Shown here piece by piece: positions 6,499-15,763 of a stretch of DNA of 38,041 nt. Each line of letters starts with the position of its first letter. Position 1 is the first letter of the stretch. Position numbers and translations under genes: made by a program. The notes under the pieces were generated by a model. The model saw nothing but the letters and a program-made list of their open reading frames with translations, searched no databases and was not told the origin of the DNA. Origin of the DNA: Elusimicrobiota bacterium (GTDB taxonomy: Bacteria > Elusimicrobiota > UBA8919); contig JAQUMH010000016.1 of assembly GCA_028718185.1 (NCBI GenBank), positions 1 through 38,041 on the forward strand, written 5' to 3'.

Positions 6499-8541
6499 TC
6501 AACTCTTTACTTCTCTTGCTTCTTTTTTCATTTCTTTTATATTATCTATCAGCGGCAATTTTGACGAGCAGATATATTCACAGCAACCACACTCTATACA
6601 ATTAGTCGCACCATGTTTACTTTTACTATTTAAAATATCCAGTCCGGTATTATCCAATTCTGCCTTAACATTCTGCGATTTAGAATTTTTATAATACCAG
6701 TAATAAAGGGGATATAATTCCATCGGGCACACATCAACACATCTTCCGCATTTTATACAACTTCGCTCCGAACTCAATTTAATATCCGGTTTCTTTGTTA
6801 CCAATAAACTGGTAGTCCCTTTTATAACAGGAACTTCTAAGCTTTTCTGTAATAATCCCATCATAGGACCACCCATTTTCAAAACATAATCGCCGTCTTT
6901 CAAGTCAGCTCCGCAATAATCCAATATTTCACTTACAGGGGTCCCTATTTTAACCTCAAGATTTAATTTGTTTTTTATCTTTTCACCGGTAACCGTTACG
7001 ATACGTTTAATAAGCGGCAAACCGTTTACTACTGCATTATATACGGCAAAACTCGTCCCTACATTATTCACAACAACCCCGACATCAAGCGGTAGTCCTC
7101 CGAGCGGAACATCTTTACCTGTGACTTTTTTTATCAGCATCCTTTCAGAACCTTGTGGGTATTTGGTGGGTAATTCTGCAATTTCTATTGCTGAAGTTAA
7201 ATTTAAATTATTTATTGTTTTCTTGACTGCTTCAATCGCTTGTGGCTTATTAGTCTCTATTGCAATATATCCTTTTTGCAATCCCAGAATTTTCATCAAT
7301 ATCTTCATCCCACCAACTATTTCTTCAGGATGTTCAATCATCAATCTATCATCTGCAGTAACATATGGCTCGCATTCACAACCGTTTAATATCAAAGTAT
7401 CAATCGGTTTTGGAGATTTAAACTTAACATATGTCGGGAATTGAGCGCCGCCAAGCCCTACAATACCTTTATCACGGATAATATCAATTAAATTGTCTTT
7501 AGATAATTTTTCGTATTCTTTATTCGCTTTAACTGATTCATGATACTCGTTTTTACCGTCAGCTTTTATTGTTATGGTAGTAACACCGGAAGGAATTACA
7601 GGATGGGGCTTTGTTTCGATAGCCGTAACTTTACCACTTACACTTGAATGTACCGGTGCCGAAATAAACGATTTTGAATCGCCAATTTTCTGACCGACTT
7701 TTACAACATCCCCAACCTTGACCAGCGATTCACAAACTGCTCCCGTATGCTGTGAGAGTGGTATTTCAACCGTTTCCGGCTCAGGAAATTGCTGGATTGG
7801 TTTTTCAGATGTGTATTCCTTGTTTTCAAACGGGTAAACACCGCCGTAAAAATTCCGGGAACGTTTTTCCCGCACTGCTGTATTGTATTTATTGGATATC
7901 TTGAAATTTACTCTATTGTATTTATGGAATTGTACCGGCAACTCCCAGAAATTGAATTCCGTCACTTTTAATCTTTGATTAATTTTTTCCCAGCCGCAGT
8001 CTTTATCCTTTGATACTTCGCACTTGCCGTTTTTAGCACCTCCGCAAGGACCATTCACTAGTTCTTTAGTGCAATTAGTTATCGGGCATATTCCCTGGGT
8101 CGCGGTAAGGAAACATGTTGCACACCCCGCACATTTATTATTATATAAAGCAATCCCATGCTGACCCTCCTGGGGAATAGTATCCGCAACAGCATAAACA
8201 GGCTTGTCCTCAAGAAAATTAGCAACCGTTTGAATACCTACTCCGCAAGAAAGAACTAACACATTATCAGATTTCTTCAGACCATCTTGAAAACCGGATT
8301 TTCTAATATCTAAATGATGTCTATTACATAAAAAATCTATTGTTTCGCATTCAACAACATTCTTACCGTTCTCTTTAAGTATGGGGTAAAGTTCTTTGCA
8401 ATCTTCCGGTATAACACTGGCAAATTCCTTGTAGCATTTTCCGCAGACAAAAACAAACAGATTATCTTTGTCCTTAATCAATTCAACAATTTCTTCCTTG
8501 GGCTTTAATTTATATTTAGTATAGTCTAAAAGTTTTTCCAT
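6499..8541 (-). CDS. MetV-RnfC fusion, electron-input subunit of methylene-THF reductase
   Basis: A 680-residue fusion. Residues 1-190 are a full MetV domain (VCGKCYKEF, LVLSCGVGIQT, CAGCATCF, LVNGPCGGAKNGKCEV, DCGWEKI). After a linker of about 60 residues comes an RnfC/NuoF-like domain: IPLSQHTGAVCES, the flavin/NADH loop GIVGLGGAQFPT, ILNGCECEPYVTADDR, YPQGSERMLI, and two C-terminal 4Fe-4S motifs, CIKCGRCVDVCP and CIECGCCEYICS. In A. woodii, separate MetV and RnfC2 proteins connect NADH to MetF; here they are one chain. The start ATG is six bases after the fhs stop, so translation is probably coupled. Confidence 0.93.
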   Translation of the reverse strand: MEKLLDYTKYKLKPKEEIVELIKDKDNLFVFVCGKCYKEFASVIPEDCKELYPILKENGKNVVECETIDFLCNRHHLDIRKSGFQDGLKKSDNVLVLSCGVGIQTVANFLEDKPVYAVADTIPQEGQHGIALYNNKCAGCATCFLTATQGICPITNCTKELVNGPCGGAKNGKCEVSKDKDCGWEKINQRLKVTEFNFWELPVQFHKYNRVNFKISNKYNTAVREKRSRNFYGGVYPFENKEYTSEKPIQQFPEPETVEIPLSQHTGAVCESLVKVGDVVKVGQKIGDSKSFISAPVHSSVSGKVTAIETKPHPVIPSGVTTITIKADGKNEYHESVKANKEYEKLSKDNLIDIIRDKGIVGLGGAQFPTYVKFKSPKPIDTLILNGCECEPYVTADDRLMIEHPEEIVGGMKILMKILGLQKGYIAIETNKPQAIEAVKKTINNLNLTSAIEIAELPTKYPQGSERMLIKKVTGKDVPLGGLPLDVGVVVNNVGTSFAVYNAVVNGLPLIKRIVTVTGEKIKNKLNLEVKIGTPVSEILDYCGADLKDGDYVLKMGGPMMGLLQKSLEVPVIKGTTSLLVTKKPDIKLSSERSCIKCGRCVDVCPMELYPLYYWYYKNSKSQNVKAELDNTGLDILNSKSKHGATNCIECGCCEYICSSKLPLIDNIKEMKKEAREVKS

Positions 8542-8547
8542 TATTTT

Positions 8548-10260
8548 TTAAAACAATCCTACAATTTTTCCGTCTTTATCCAAATCAACTTTAGTTCCTG
8601 CGGGAACTGACGGTAGTCCCGGCATTGTTCTCATTTCTCCGCATAGAGGATACAAGAAACCTGCGCCGATGGATGCGCGGATATCTTTTATCGGAATCCT
8701 GAAACCTTTCGGTCTTCCTTTTAATTTTGGGTCATGTGATAGCGATAAATGTGTTTTTGCCATACATATTGGAAGTTTGTCATAGCCAAGTTTTGTATAA
8801 AGCTCGATTTTCTTCTCTGCTTCAGGAAGATAGTCAACACCATCTGCTCCATAGATTTTTGTCGCTATTGTTTCTATCTTTTCTTTGATTGGCCGGTCAA
8901 GTTCATACAGGAACTTAAAGTCGGTTTTCTTTTCGCATGCTTTTACAACTGCTGTTGCAAGTTCCATTCCGCCTTCCCCGCCTTTTTCCCATACCTCGCT
9001 TAAAACAGCGTCATCAGCACCTGCTTTAATCGCTCTTTCCCTGACCATTTCTATTTCCTTATCAGTATCATATGTGAATTTATTAATTGCAACGACTACC
9101 GGAACGCCGAACATTTTAGCATTTTCTATATGCTTCTCAAGATTGCAAATTCCGCCTTCAACAGCGGGCAGGTTTTCTTTAATAAGTCCCTCATCCAGAG
9201 GTTTGCCTGCAACAACCGTGAATTTCCCGGAATGCATTTTCAAAGCGCGTATAGAACAGACAATTACCACGCAATTCGGAACAAGCCCTGAATACCTGCA
9301 TTTGATATCCATAAACTTTTCCATACCGCAATCAGCGCCAAACCCGGATTCAGTAACAACATAATCGGCAAGTCTTAAAGCTATCTGGTCGGCAATTATG
9401 GAATTATTACCATGTGCAATATTAGCAAAAGGACCCGCATGGACAAAACAAGGCGTATGTTCCGTTGTCTGTAAAAGATTTGGTTTGATAGCATCTTTCA
9501 TAAGAACAGCCATAGAACCAGCAACCTGTAAATCTTCAGTAGTAACCGGTTTACCATCAGGAGTAAATGCAACAACAATCCTTCCCAACCGTTCTCTTAA
9601 ATCTTTAAGTGAAGTAGTAAGTGCCAAAATTGCCATTACTTCAGATGCAACTGAAATATCAAATCCTGAATCACGCGGGATACCGTCATCTTTTGTTCCT
9701 AATCCTATTTTAATATTTCTTAAAGCCCTGTCAGATACATCTACCACGCGCCGCCATAAAATATTGTTCATATCTATATTAAGCTTATTGCCTTTATGAA
9801 GAGAATTATCCACAAATGCAGCGCATAAGTTATGTGCGATTGAAACAGCATGAACATCACCGGTAAGATGTAAATTAAAATCTTCCATAGGTAAAACCTG
9901 CGAATAACCGCCGCCTGCAGCACCGCCTTTAATTCCAAAAACCGGTCCCAATGAAGGCTGCCTGATAGCGGTAATAATCTTTTTACCTATTTTAGCCAGC
10001 CCTAACGACAATCCGATTGTCGTTACTGTTTTACCTTCGCCAAGCGGTGTAGGAGTAATCGCAGTTACATCAATATATTTTCCGCATTTTTTATTTTTCA
10101 GCCGTTCAAGAATTTCGAGTTTTATTTTTGCTTTGTTGTCACCATATAATTCCAACTCATTTCTTTTAATCCCTATTTTTTTAGCAATATCAATAATAGG
10201 TTTAAGCTTTACTGCCTGGGCTATTTCAATGTCGGAAGGAACAGATACTTTTTTATTCAT
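8548..10260 (-). CDS. fhs: Formate-tetrahydrofolate ligase
   Basis: A 570-residue enzyme, close to the usual 556-560, that uses ATP to join formate to THF as the first methyl-branch step after formate. The P-loop TPTPLGEGKTVTT is near residue 65; IRQPSLGPVFGIKGGAAGGG, HLTGDVHAVSIAHNLCAAF and FANIAHGNNSI are strongly conserved family blocks, and the protein ends with the usual PGLPSVPAG region. It is the first gene of the operon, preceded by a consensus promoter (10283-10310) and AGAGAGG ahead of ATG. Confidence 0.97.
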   Translation of the reverse strand: MNKKVSVPSDIEIAQAVKLKPIIDIAKKIGIKRNELELYGDNKAKIKLEILERLKNKKCGKYIDVTAITPTPLGEGKTVTTIGLSLGLAKIGKKIITAIRQPSLGPVFGIKGGAAGGGYSQVLPMEDFNLHLTGDVHAVSIAHNLCAAFVDNSLHKGNKLNIDMNNILWRRVVDVSDRALRNIKIGLGTKDDGIPRDSGFDISVASEVMAILALTTSLKDLRERLGRIVVAFTPDGKPVTTEDLQVAGSMAVLMKDAIKPNLLQTTEHTPCFVHAGPFANIAHGNNSIIADQIALRLADYVVTESGFGADCGMEKFMDIKCRYSGLVPNCVVIVCSIRALKMHSGKFTVVAGKPLDEGLIKENLPAVEGGICNLEKHIENAKMFGVPVVVAINKFTYDTDKEIEMVRERAIKAGADDAVLSEVWEKGGEGGMELATAVVKACEKKTDFKFLYELDRPIKEKIETIATKIYGADGVDYLPEAEKKIELYTKLGYDKLPICMAKTHLSLSHDPKLKGRPKGFRIPIKDIRASIGAGFLYPLCGEMRTMPGLPSVPAGTKVDLDKDGKIVGLF

Positions 10261-10282
10261 ATTTTATTACCTCTCTATAAAA

Positions 10283-10310
10283 ATTATACGAAAATAATTT
10301 ATTATGTCAA
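10283..10310 (-). promoter_or_regulatory. Sigma-70-type promoter of the methyl-branch operon
   Basis: On the minus strand a perfect -35 TTGACA (10305-10310) and a perfect -10 TATAAT (10283-10288) are separated by 16 bp. Fhs starts at 10260. It is back-to-back with the plus-strand promoter at 10338-10366. Confidence 0.85.
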
Positions 10311-10337
10311 CTACAAAAACCGGTTAGGTAATGACGC

Positions 10338-10366
10338 TTGACTTTTCATAAGTGAATTTGTATACT
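10338..10366 (+). promoter_or_regulatory. Sigma-70-type promoter of the DUF2157 gene
   Basis: TTGACT (10338-10343), 17-bp spacer, TATACT (10361-10366), with the gene start at 10390. Only 27 bp separate its -35 from that of the divergent fhs promoter. Confidence 0.8.
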
Positions 10367-10389
10367 ATCAAAAGAAAAATCATAATTCC

Positions 10390-11598
10390 ATGAATGAAAA
10401 TAAAGAAAAAAAAGTTGTAGAAGATTTGGAACAAGAAAGTGAAATTTGGGTGCGGGAAGGATTAATTTCTGAAGAACAGCGCACGAAAATTATCATACAT
10501 TATGATTCAACCCCACAGGTTCCTATACAGAGACAGCGTCTAACCACTATAATTGCTACTCTTGGTTCACTTCTTATAGGCATCGGGATAATTCTGTTTT
10601 TTGCAAGCAATTGGGATAAAATCTCACCTTTTCATAAAATGATTCTCCTTCTTATTGCCTTATTGGGAAGTTATCTGGTTGGTTACAGGCTTTCTATAAA
10701 AGATTATCCTAATATATCACTTGCCTTTTATTTCCTAGGAAGTATTATCTATGGTTCAAATATATTTTTAGTAGCACAAACTTATAATATTCAATCTCAT
10801 TGGCCAAATGGGATATTATGGTGGGGAATAGGTGTTTTACCTTTAGCATTAATACTTTCTTCCAGAGCAATAACTACTTTAACTTTACTTGTTTTTTCTT
10901 TTTGGTTGGGTTCGGAACTTTGTTTTGGAATTAATATTTCCGATGATAAGGGAATCTTTCTTTACGGTATAGCATATGGCCTTTGGGGATGCGGACTTAT
11001 GGGAATAGGTTATTTATTTGAGCGTATATCCCAATTTGAAAAAATTTCCAGAGTTTTTCAGAAAATTGGTCTTTTCCTGATATTTGCAGGACTTTATCCT
11101 TTCTCGTTTCGTAGCAAATATGCCAAAGTTCAATCCGGACTTTTAATGGAAACTTTCGATAGAAACCCTTTCTTCTTAAAATTGTCTATTATCTTAACAA
11201 TTATATCTATTTTTTCTGTTATATCTGTATATTTAAAAAAAACTGGGAAGAAAGAAATATCTTTAAGCATATGGCTTCTTATATCAGTCACATTGATATG
11301 GCTTGTTGGTTTTCTTCTTCCGCCTTTAACAATTCTGACGGCTATTTTATCAAACATCATTTTATTTATAGGGATTATTTCAATTATTTTTATTGGCTAT
11401 CTAAATCGGCACGCTTTTTGTGTAAATATTGGACTTCTTTTTTTTGCTGCACTTGTGATTGGGAGATATTTTGATTTTGCATGGGAATATATGGAAAGGT
11501 CGGCGGCTTTTACTGTAGGAGGGCTGCTTCTTTTACTTATGGGTTTTGCTCTTGAAAGAAGTCGTCGTAAACTTTTAAACTGGAACTTAAAGAAATGA
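10390..11598 (+). CDS. DUF2157 multi-pass membrane protein
   Basis: A 402-residue protein with a charged cytoplasmic N-terminus (residues 1-50, containing WVREGLISEEQ, typical of DUF2157) followed by about ten hydrophobic segments, starting IIATLGSLLIGIGIILFFA. The family's function is not established. Its partner gene begins inside its last codons (4-bp overlap), and DUF2157 genes are commonly paired with GDYXXLXY-domain genes. No strong Shine-Dalgarno precedes the ATG. Codon and base usage match the neighbours, so nothing suggests recent transfer. Confidence 0.8.
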   Translation: MNENKEKKVVEDLEQESEIWVREGLISEEQRTKIIIHYDSTPQVPIQRQRLTTIIATLGSLLIGIGIILFFASNWDKISPFHKMILLLIALLGSYLVGYRLSIKDYPNISLAFYFLGSIIYGSNIFLVAQTYNIQSHWPNGILWWGIGVLPLALILSSRAITTLTLLVFSFWLGSELCFGINISDDKGIFLYGIAYGLWGCGLMGIGYLFERISQFEKISRVFQKIGLFLIFAGLYPFSFRSKYAKVQSGLLMETFDRNPFFLKLSIILTIISIFSVISVYLKKTGKKEISLSIWLLISVTLIWLVGFLLPPLTILTAILSNIILFIGIISIIFIGYLNRHAFCVNIGLLFFAALVIGRYFDFAWEYMERSAAFTVGGLLLLLMGFALERSRRKLLNWNLKK

Positions 11599-12407
11599 CA
11601 CGTACAAGAATTATAACATTCTGGTTAATAGCAGGCTTTCAAATAATCATCGTATTAGTTATGGTCGGTCTTAAACAATCTATTGTTTTATATGGAAAAA
11701 CAATTATTCTAAAATCTCAACCTGTTGACCCGCACTCACTTTTTCAGGGTGATTATGCACAGCTTTCATATGCTATCAACACAGTAGAAATTCAAAAGTC
11801 TACAGGAACATCATACGATAGGGGTGATAAAATTTACACAGAACTTGCCCTTTCGGGAACTTTTTGGAACTTTGTTTCTGTTCATTCTGAAATTCCTGAA
11901 TCACTTTCTGACGACCATGTAATATTAGAAGGAATCGTTAAGTATCAAAGTCAGCACTCAGGTTATCCTGTTTCTGAATTAAAAGACTTTTCAAACCCTG
12001 GTTGGTTAAATATTCAACCTGCAACAGCCACTTGGCGACAGAATTGGAGTTGGGGTCCTTTTGGTCGTCAGGATGGGTTATGGTATAATTATGGAAGAAA
12101 GGGACTATCTGAAGGAACAAGTGTATTTATCTATCTTTATTCATATGATGATGGAAAATCTTGGAATTTTAGTCAGATTTCTGAAAGTTCTACTACTATA
12201 CACTCCCAGTATGCTTATAATATAATCCTTTCAGGGAAACTTGGTCCATATAAGGAACAAAATTATCTTAGCGTAAATTATGGTATAGAATCATATTTCA
12301 TCCCAGAAGGGAAAGGTAGAACATACGAACGGGGTGGATTAGACGTAGAAATTGCAGTAAATCGTAAGGGTAAATCTGTAATAAAAAATATTATTTTACT
12401 ACAATAA
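11595..12407 (+). CDS. GDYXXLXY-domain protein
   Basis: A 270-residue protein with one N-terminal membrane segment (FWLIAGFQIIIVLVMVGL) and the family-defining motif GDYAQLSY near residue 52, in the context DPHSLFQGDYAQLSY. A second, family-like half carries QNYLSVNYGIESYFIPEGKG near the C-terminus. The bulk probably lies outside the cytoplasmic membrane. It overlaps the DUF2157 gene and is presumably made with it. The role is unknown; a membrane-linked two-protein unit is the usual context. Confidence 0.8.
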   Translation: MTRTRIITFWLIAGFQIIIVLVMVGLKQSIVLYGKTIILKSQPVDPHSLFQGDYAQLSYAINTVEIQKSTGTSYDRGDKIYTELALSGTFWNFVSVHSEIPESLSDDHVILEGIVKYQSQHSGYPVSELKDFSNPGWLNIQPATATWRQNWSWGPFGRQDGLWYNYGRKGLSEGTSVFIYLYSYDDGKSWNFSQISESSTTIHSQYAYNIILSGKLGPYKEQNYLSVNYGIESYFIPEGKGRTYERGGLDVEIAVNRKGKSVIKNIILLQ

Positions 12408-12542
12408 GTTTTTTCTATGCTAAAAGTTCTCTTTTTTGATGGGATTAGAACCTATACCCAATCCTTAGTAGGCAGTCTAAATTAAAACGAGTTATAATTA
12501 TTAATCGCGATTTAATTTTTTAAGTTTATCAGGGAGGACAAA

Positions 12543-13328
12543 ATGGCATTTAAAAAACCTTATGAAACTCTTCAGGAAATCCAATCATCCGGTTGCGTAC
12601 GGGTAACTTTAGGACTCGATGTCCGGCTTATTCAGGGCTTTATGGCAGGCGCATTTATAGCTCTTGGTAGTCTGATAGCAATAGTTGTAGGCGGGGGCGT
12701 TCCGGGGATAAAAGAAGCAAATCCGGGATTACAAAAATTTATTTTCGGAAGCTTGTTCCCCGTAGGTTTAATACTTGTAGTCATTACGTCCGCAGAGTTA
12801 TTCACCGGGAATGTCGGATGTATTGTTCCCGGAGTACTATCCAAAAAAATACACTGGTTAGATGGATTAAAAAACTGGTTTTGGGTTTATATAGGGAATT
12901 TCATAGGCTCTATTTCTTTTGCATACTTTCTCGTCTATCTTACCGGCATCCTGGGCAAAGAACCATGGCTTAGTTCAGTTATAGCAATATCTGAAAATAA
13001 GATTTCACAAGATTTCACAACTCTTTTTTTCAAGGGAGTCGGCTGTAACTGGCTCGTATGCTTATCGATATGGCTCGCCATAGCTTCTGATGATGTAGTA
13101 AGTAAAATGTTCGGTATATGGTTTCCTATAATGACATTTGTTACAGTAGGTTTTGAACACAGCGTTGCAAATATGTTTTTTGTACCGATGGGAATCATGC
13201 TCGGTGCAAACGTAACATGGGGACAGTTTTTTATAGTCAATCTTATCCCGGTTACCCTGGGAAATATTGTAGGCGGGAGTCTTTTCGTCGGTACAGTATA
13301 TTGGTATCTTTACGGAAGGAATAAATAG
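12543..13328 (+). CDS. focA: Formate/nitrite transporter family channel (FocA-like)
   Basis: A 261-residue FNT-family protein with six hydrophobic segments. Family features are the N-terminal LIQGFMAGAFIALGSL, the broken helix ELFTGNVGCIVPG and, in the fifth helix, GFEHSVANMFF, whose His is the conserved pore residue of FocA-type channels. It likely conducts formate (or a similar small monocarboxylate) across the cytoplasmic membrane; beside fhs, formate is the natural guess. A strong AGGGAGGA site precedes ATG at 12543. A TATAAT-like box is at 12491, but no good -35 is visible. Confidence 0.9.
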   Translation: MAFKKPYETLQEIQSSGCVRVTLGLDVRLIQGFMAGAFIALGSLIAIVVGGGVPGIKEANPGLQKFIFGSLFPVGLILVVITSAELFTGNVGCIVPGVLSKKIHWLDGLKNWFWVYIGNFIGSISFAYFLVYLTGILGKEPWLSSVIAISENKISQDFTTLFFKGVGCNWLVCLSIWLAIASDDVVSKMFGIWFPIMTFVTVGFEHSVANMFFVPMGIMLGANVTWGQFFIVNLIPVTLGNIVGGSLFVGTVYWYLYGRNK

Positions 13329-13334
13329 AAAGTT

Positions 13335-13515
13335 ACGCCCAATGACCTCGGGGCAACTATAATTAAATTGTAGTTTCACGCCCTCGGCGTGATAACATTG
13401 AAATTCCTATACATTAAATTAATGCCGACTCCACCACTAATACTTTGGCGGACAAGCAAGGTCGGCAACTACATCAACATTGTAATTGTAGTGGCAGAGC
13501 TTGCTCTGCCTGCAT
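13335..13515 (+). repeat. Modular hairpin repeat S1
   Basis: Contains hairpin CACGCC/GGCGTG (13377-13391), a stem GCCGAC/GTCGGC (13424-13429, 13461-13466) enclosing TCCACCACTAATACTTTGG, and hairpin GGCAGAGC/GCTCTGCC (13493-13510). The last two modules match S3 at 32608-32775 in the same order; the first module is inverted relative to S3. Confidence 0.8.
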
Positions 13516-13551
13516 CTTTTAAATTCCAATATTATAAACGATTTCAGAATG

Positions 13552-13580
13552 ACCCCACATTTTTACGGGGTTATTTTTTT
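13552..13580 (+). terminator. Rho-independent terminator for focA
   Basis: Stem ACCCC/GGGGT (13552-13556, 13567-13571) followed by TTATTTTTTT. It works for plus-strand transcripts arriving from focA and the S1 repeat. Its 3' side overlaps the acsE stop codon (13571-13573) of the converging gene. Confidence 0.75.
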
Positions 13581-14359
13581 CTGTATGCTTCAAGGTAAGA
13601 GTCACAATAAAGTTGTCTTCCAAGTAAAAGCTCCGCTGTTATCATTGCATCCATAAGTTCATTGTCAAGCGGATTCAAAATCGCAGCATCAAGTCCTGAA
13701 GCCAAAGCCATTACAAGAAACGTCCTGTCTACAAGCCCCCTGTTAAGACAACCCTGTGAAACATTTGACAAACCAAGAATTGTTTTCGGCGGCGGGTCAC
13801 ATATAAGTTTGCATTGTTTAATAGTTTCCAAAACAGCACGGGAATGGTCTTGAGCAACATTCACGGGTAGAATCACTGCATCAATATATAAATTTGTCGT
13901 TTCAATATTATGCTCCATACAAGAGGCAACTATATTTGCTGCTATTTCCATACGTGCTTCGGCATTTGCAGGAACTCCTGATTTTGTCATTGTAAGTGCA
14001 ATTACATTTGCATTGTATTTCTTTACAAGAGGAAGCAGTAAATCCAATTTTTCCTTTTGCCCTGAAGTAGAATTAAGGAAAGAGCCGGGACCTGCAATTG
14101 ATAACCCTTTTTCCATAACATCAATTTTTGTCGTATCAACAGCCAGAGGACACTTAGTTGTCTCTCTTATGGTTGTTATCAACCATTCCATATCTTTTAA
14201 TGCTTCCATTGAAGCAGGACCTACATTGACATCCAAAACATTGGCACCGGCGTCAATTTGTTTCTTTGCAAGTTCCTGAATTATTGATTTATTTTTTTTC
14301 TGAATTGCCTCACTGACATTCTTAAACATCCCATTAATCTTCTCACCAATAATAAACAT
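13571..14359 (-). CDS. acsE: Methyl-THF:corrinoid iron-sulfur protein methyltransferase
   Basis: A 262-residue pterin-binding TIM barrel, the usual AcsE length, which moves the methyl group from methyl-THF to the cobalt of AcsCD. IIGEKINGM at the N-terminus, ANVLDVNVG, PLAVDTTKIDVMEKG, FLNSTSG, YIDAVILPVNVAQD and LGLSNVSQG are the expected pterin-site blocks. It is separated from acsCD by ackA, an ORF6N pseudogene and a GC-rich CsgG-like gene, which looks like later insertion into an acs locus. ATG at 14359 follows GGGAGG. Confidence 0.94.
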   Translation of the reverse strand: MFIIGEKINGMFKNVSEAIQKKNKSIIQELAKKQIDAGANVLDVNVGPASMEALKDMEWLITTIRETTKCPLAVDTTKIDVMEKGLSIAGPGSFLNSTSGQKEKLDLLLPLVKKYNANVIALTMTKSGVPANAEARMEIAANIVASCMEHNIETTNLYIDAVILPVNVAQDHSRAVLETIKQCKLICDPPPKTILGLSNVSQGCLNRGLVDRTFLVMALASGLDAAILNPLDNELMDAMITAELLLGRQLYCDSYLEAYRKK

Positions 14360-14557
14360 AAAAACCTCCCTTCAAATCCATTTTTCTCATTTTTTTCTTC
14401 ATCCCTTACTAATGTTTATAGAAGAAAAAGTTACATTTTTACTTGAAAAAGATAACTATTAAAATTGTGTCAAAACTGGAGAAATCAAACTTATACCGTT
14501 ATAACCATTCCGATATTTTTTCCTGTCAATTATATAAAATTGACGTATAACGCCTTT
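14360..14557. other. Spacer between acsE and the CsgG-like gene
   Basis: AT-rich and without a gene. The only structure is a perfect hairpin GTCAATT/AATTGAC at 14525-14544, soon after the CsgG-like stop. It lacks a T tract in the direction of that gene, so I do not call it a terminator. Confidence 0.5.
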
Positions 14558-15763
14558 TTAAAAATAGAGCGCGATGGAAGTATCAAAATAGAGTGACGGA
14601 AACTTGGACTGCCAGAGCGTCATGAGATGGCGGATGGTATTCGTCGATCCCTCCTCCATAACATTAATCTGCTGTTTATATGTCTTCTTAAGAATATTCC
14701 AGTTGGCGGAAAGGTTCCAGCCGAATCTGGCCTGCGGCTTCCATTCCACTCCCGCACGGAGGAAAGGGGTGAAAAAATTGGTACTATCGGATGTTTGCGA
14801 GATATAGTAGTGGTGTCCTCCGGCGTAATAGGACGTTTCCGTTGCATTCTTAAATTCGGCCTGAGAATAAACAGAGTAGTTGCCGAGGCCGAGGCCGACG
14901 TTCGAGTTGAACACCATCGAAAGTTTGCCGGTCCGGCTAATGCTCCCCCGGATGAGGAATCCGGTGTAGTGAGCCGAGGTTGAAAAGGGCGCACCCATGT
15001 AATCCTTTTCGGTGATTAAACTTGTTCCGTTATTGCTGCCTAATCTTATGAAGGTGTAATCCATCTGGAACATATATTTAGGTTTGACCCAGTAACGTAT
15101 GCCGAAGTTGAGGTTACCTTGTGATTTGTCCGGATTGATGGGTGTCAACGTCAGAAAATCGTAGGTCTGCGGTCCAGTTTTTACCGTGGGTGTCATCCCA
15201 TAAACGCCTCCCAGGAAAATTCCTATAGCCTGATATTCTGGTACTAGTATAAGATAGGGAGCTGCTTCCTTGTCAAAGGTCTCAACTGGAACTTCTGTTA
15301 TTTCAGAAGAGATCATCTCCGAGGTAACTGCGTCTACCAACTTCACTGTTATCTGGTAGGAACTCCCCAGTTTTATGACATTACCCATCACCAACAGTTT
15401 CGCACCCAGGATCTGTCCTATGCCTGCCGCGGTCTTTGAATCCACTGCACCAGATAGTCCCAGATTCTGCTCTTTCATGACGGTTTCAATCTGGGTGCGC
15501 TCCACCATCTTGAAGGTTCCAGTCTTAAGCAGGTAATAGGTCAGTATCTCGCCAGTGGCGAAATTTACTTTTTTCTTCTCCAGTTTTTCATCGGATTGCA
15601 GCGGGAAAACGGCAAGCGTAACGTCGGATAGGCCCTTGGCCGAAGCAGTATCGGCGAGCTTTTGGGATATCTTTTCAAGTTTAGGTTTAAGTTCGTCTGC
15701 GTGCAAAGCCAGCATAAGTGCAAGAAGCAGTAAGAAAACCGGCAAAATCTTTGAATATTTCAT
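14558..15763 (-). CDS. CsgG/FlgO-like secreted protein with C-terminal beta-barrel-like region
   Basis: A 401-residue exported protein: signal peptide MKYSKILPVFLLLLALMLAL, then a CsgG-type alpha/beta domain (residues 45-165) with LAVFPLQ, LKTGTFKMVERTQIETVMKE and GQILGAKLLVMGNVIKLG, patterns common to CsgG/FlgO/TolB-N-like proteins. Residues 180-401 are Tyr/Phe-rich alternating strands ending in IALYF, as in outer-membrane barrels. No lipobox cysteine is visible. AGGAGGGA precedes ATG. Base composition is clearly more GC-rich than every neighbour (many GCC, CCG and CGG codons), which suggests horizontal acquisition. Precise function unknown. Confidence 0.78.
   Translation of the reverse strand: MKYSKILPVFLLLLALMLALHADELKPKLEKISQKLADTASAKGLSDVTLAVFPLQSDEKLEKKKVNFATGEILTYYLLKTGTFKMVERTQIETVMKEQNLGLSGAVDSKTAAGIGQILGAKLLVMGNVIKLGSSYQITVKLVDAVTSEMISSEITEVPVETFDKEAAPYLILVPEYQAIGIFLGGVYGMTPTVKTGPQTYDFLTLTPINPDKSQGNLNFGIRYWVKPKYMFQMDYTFIRLGSNNGTSLITEKDYMGAPFSTSAHYTGFLIRGSISRTGKLSMVFNSNVGLGLGNYSVYSQAEFKNATETSYYAGGHHYYISQTSDSTNFFTPFLRAGVEWKPQARFGWNLSANWNILKKTYKQQINVMEEGSTNTIRHLMTLWQSKFPSLYFDTSIALYF

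Noticed and set aside
12436-12480. tRNA-like 3' half on the minus strand (GGTTCTAATCC T-loop)
   Set aside because: One T-stem mismatch, no matching anticodon stem, no D arm and no 5' acceptor strand; chance or very old remnant.
12491-12496. Promoter for focA (TATAAT)
   Set aside because: No recognisable -35 at 16-18 bp; sequence is AT-rich enough for a chance match.
14627-14983. Plus-strand open frame of 118 codons
   Set aside because: Lies fully antisense to the CsgG-like gene, whose higher GC opens other frames; no ribosome site or family match.
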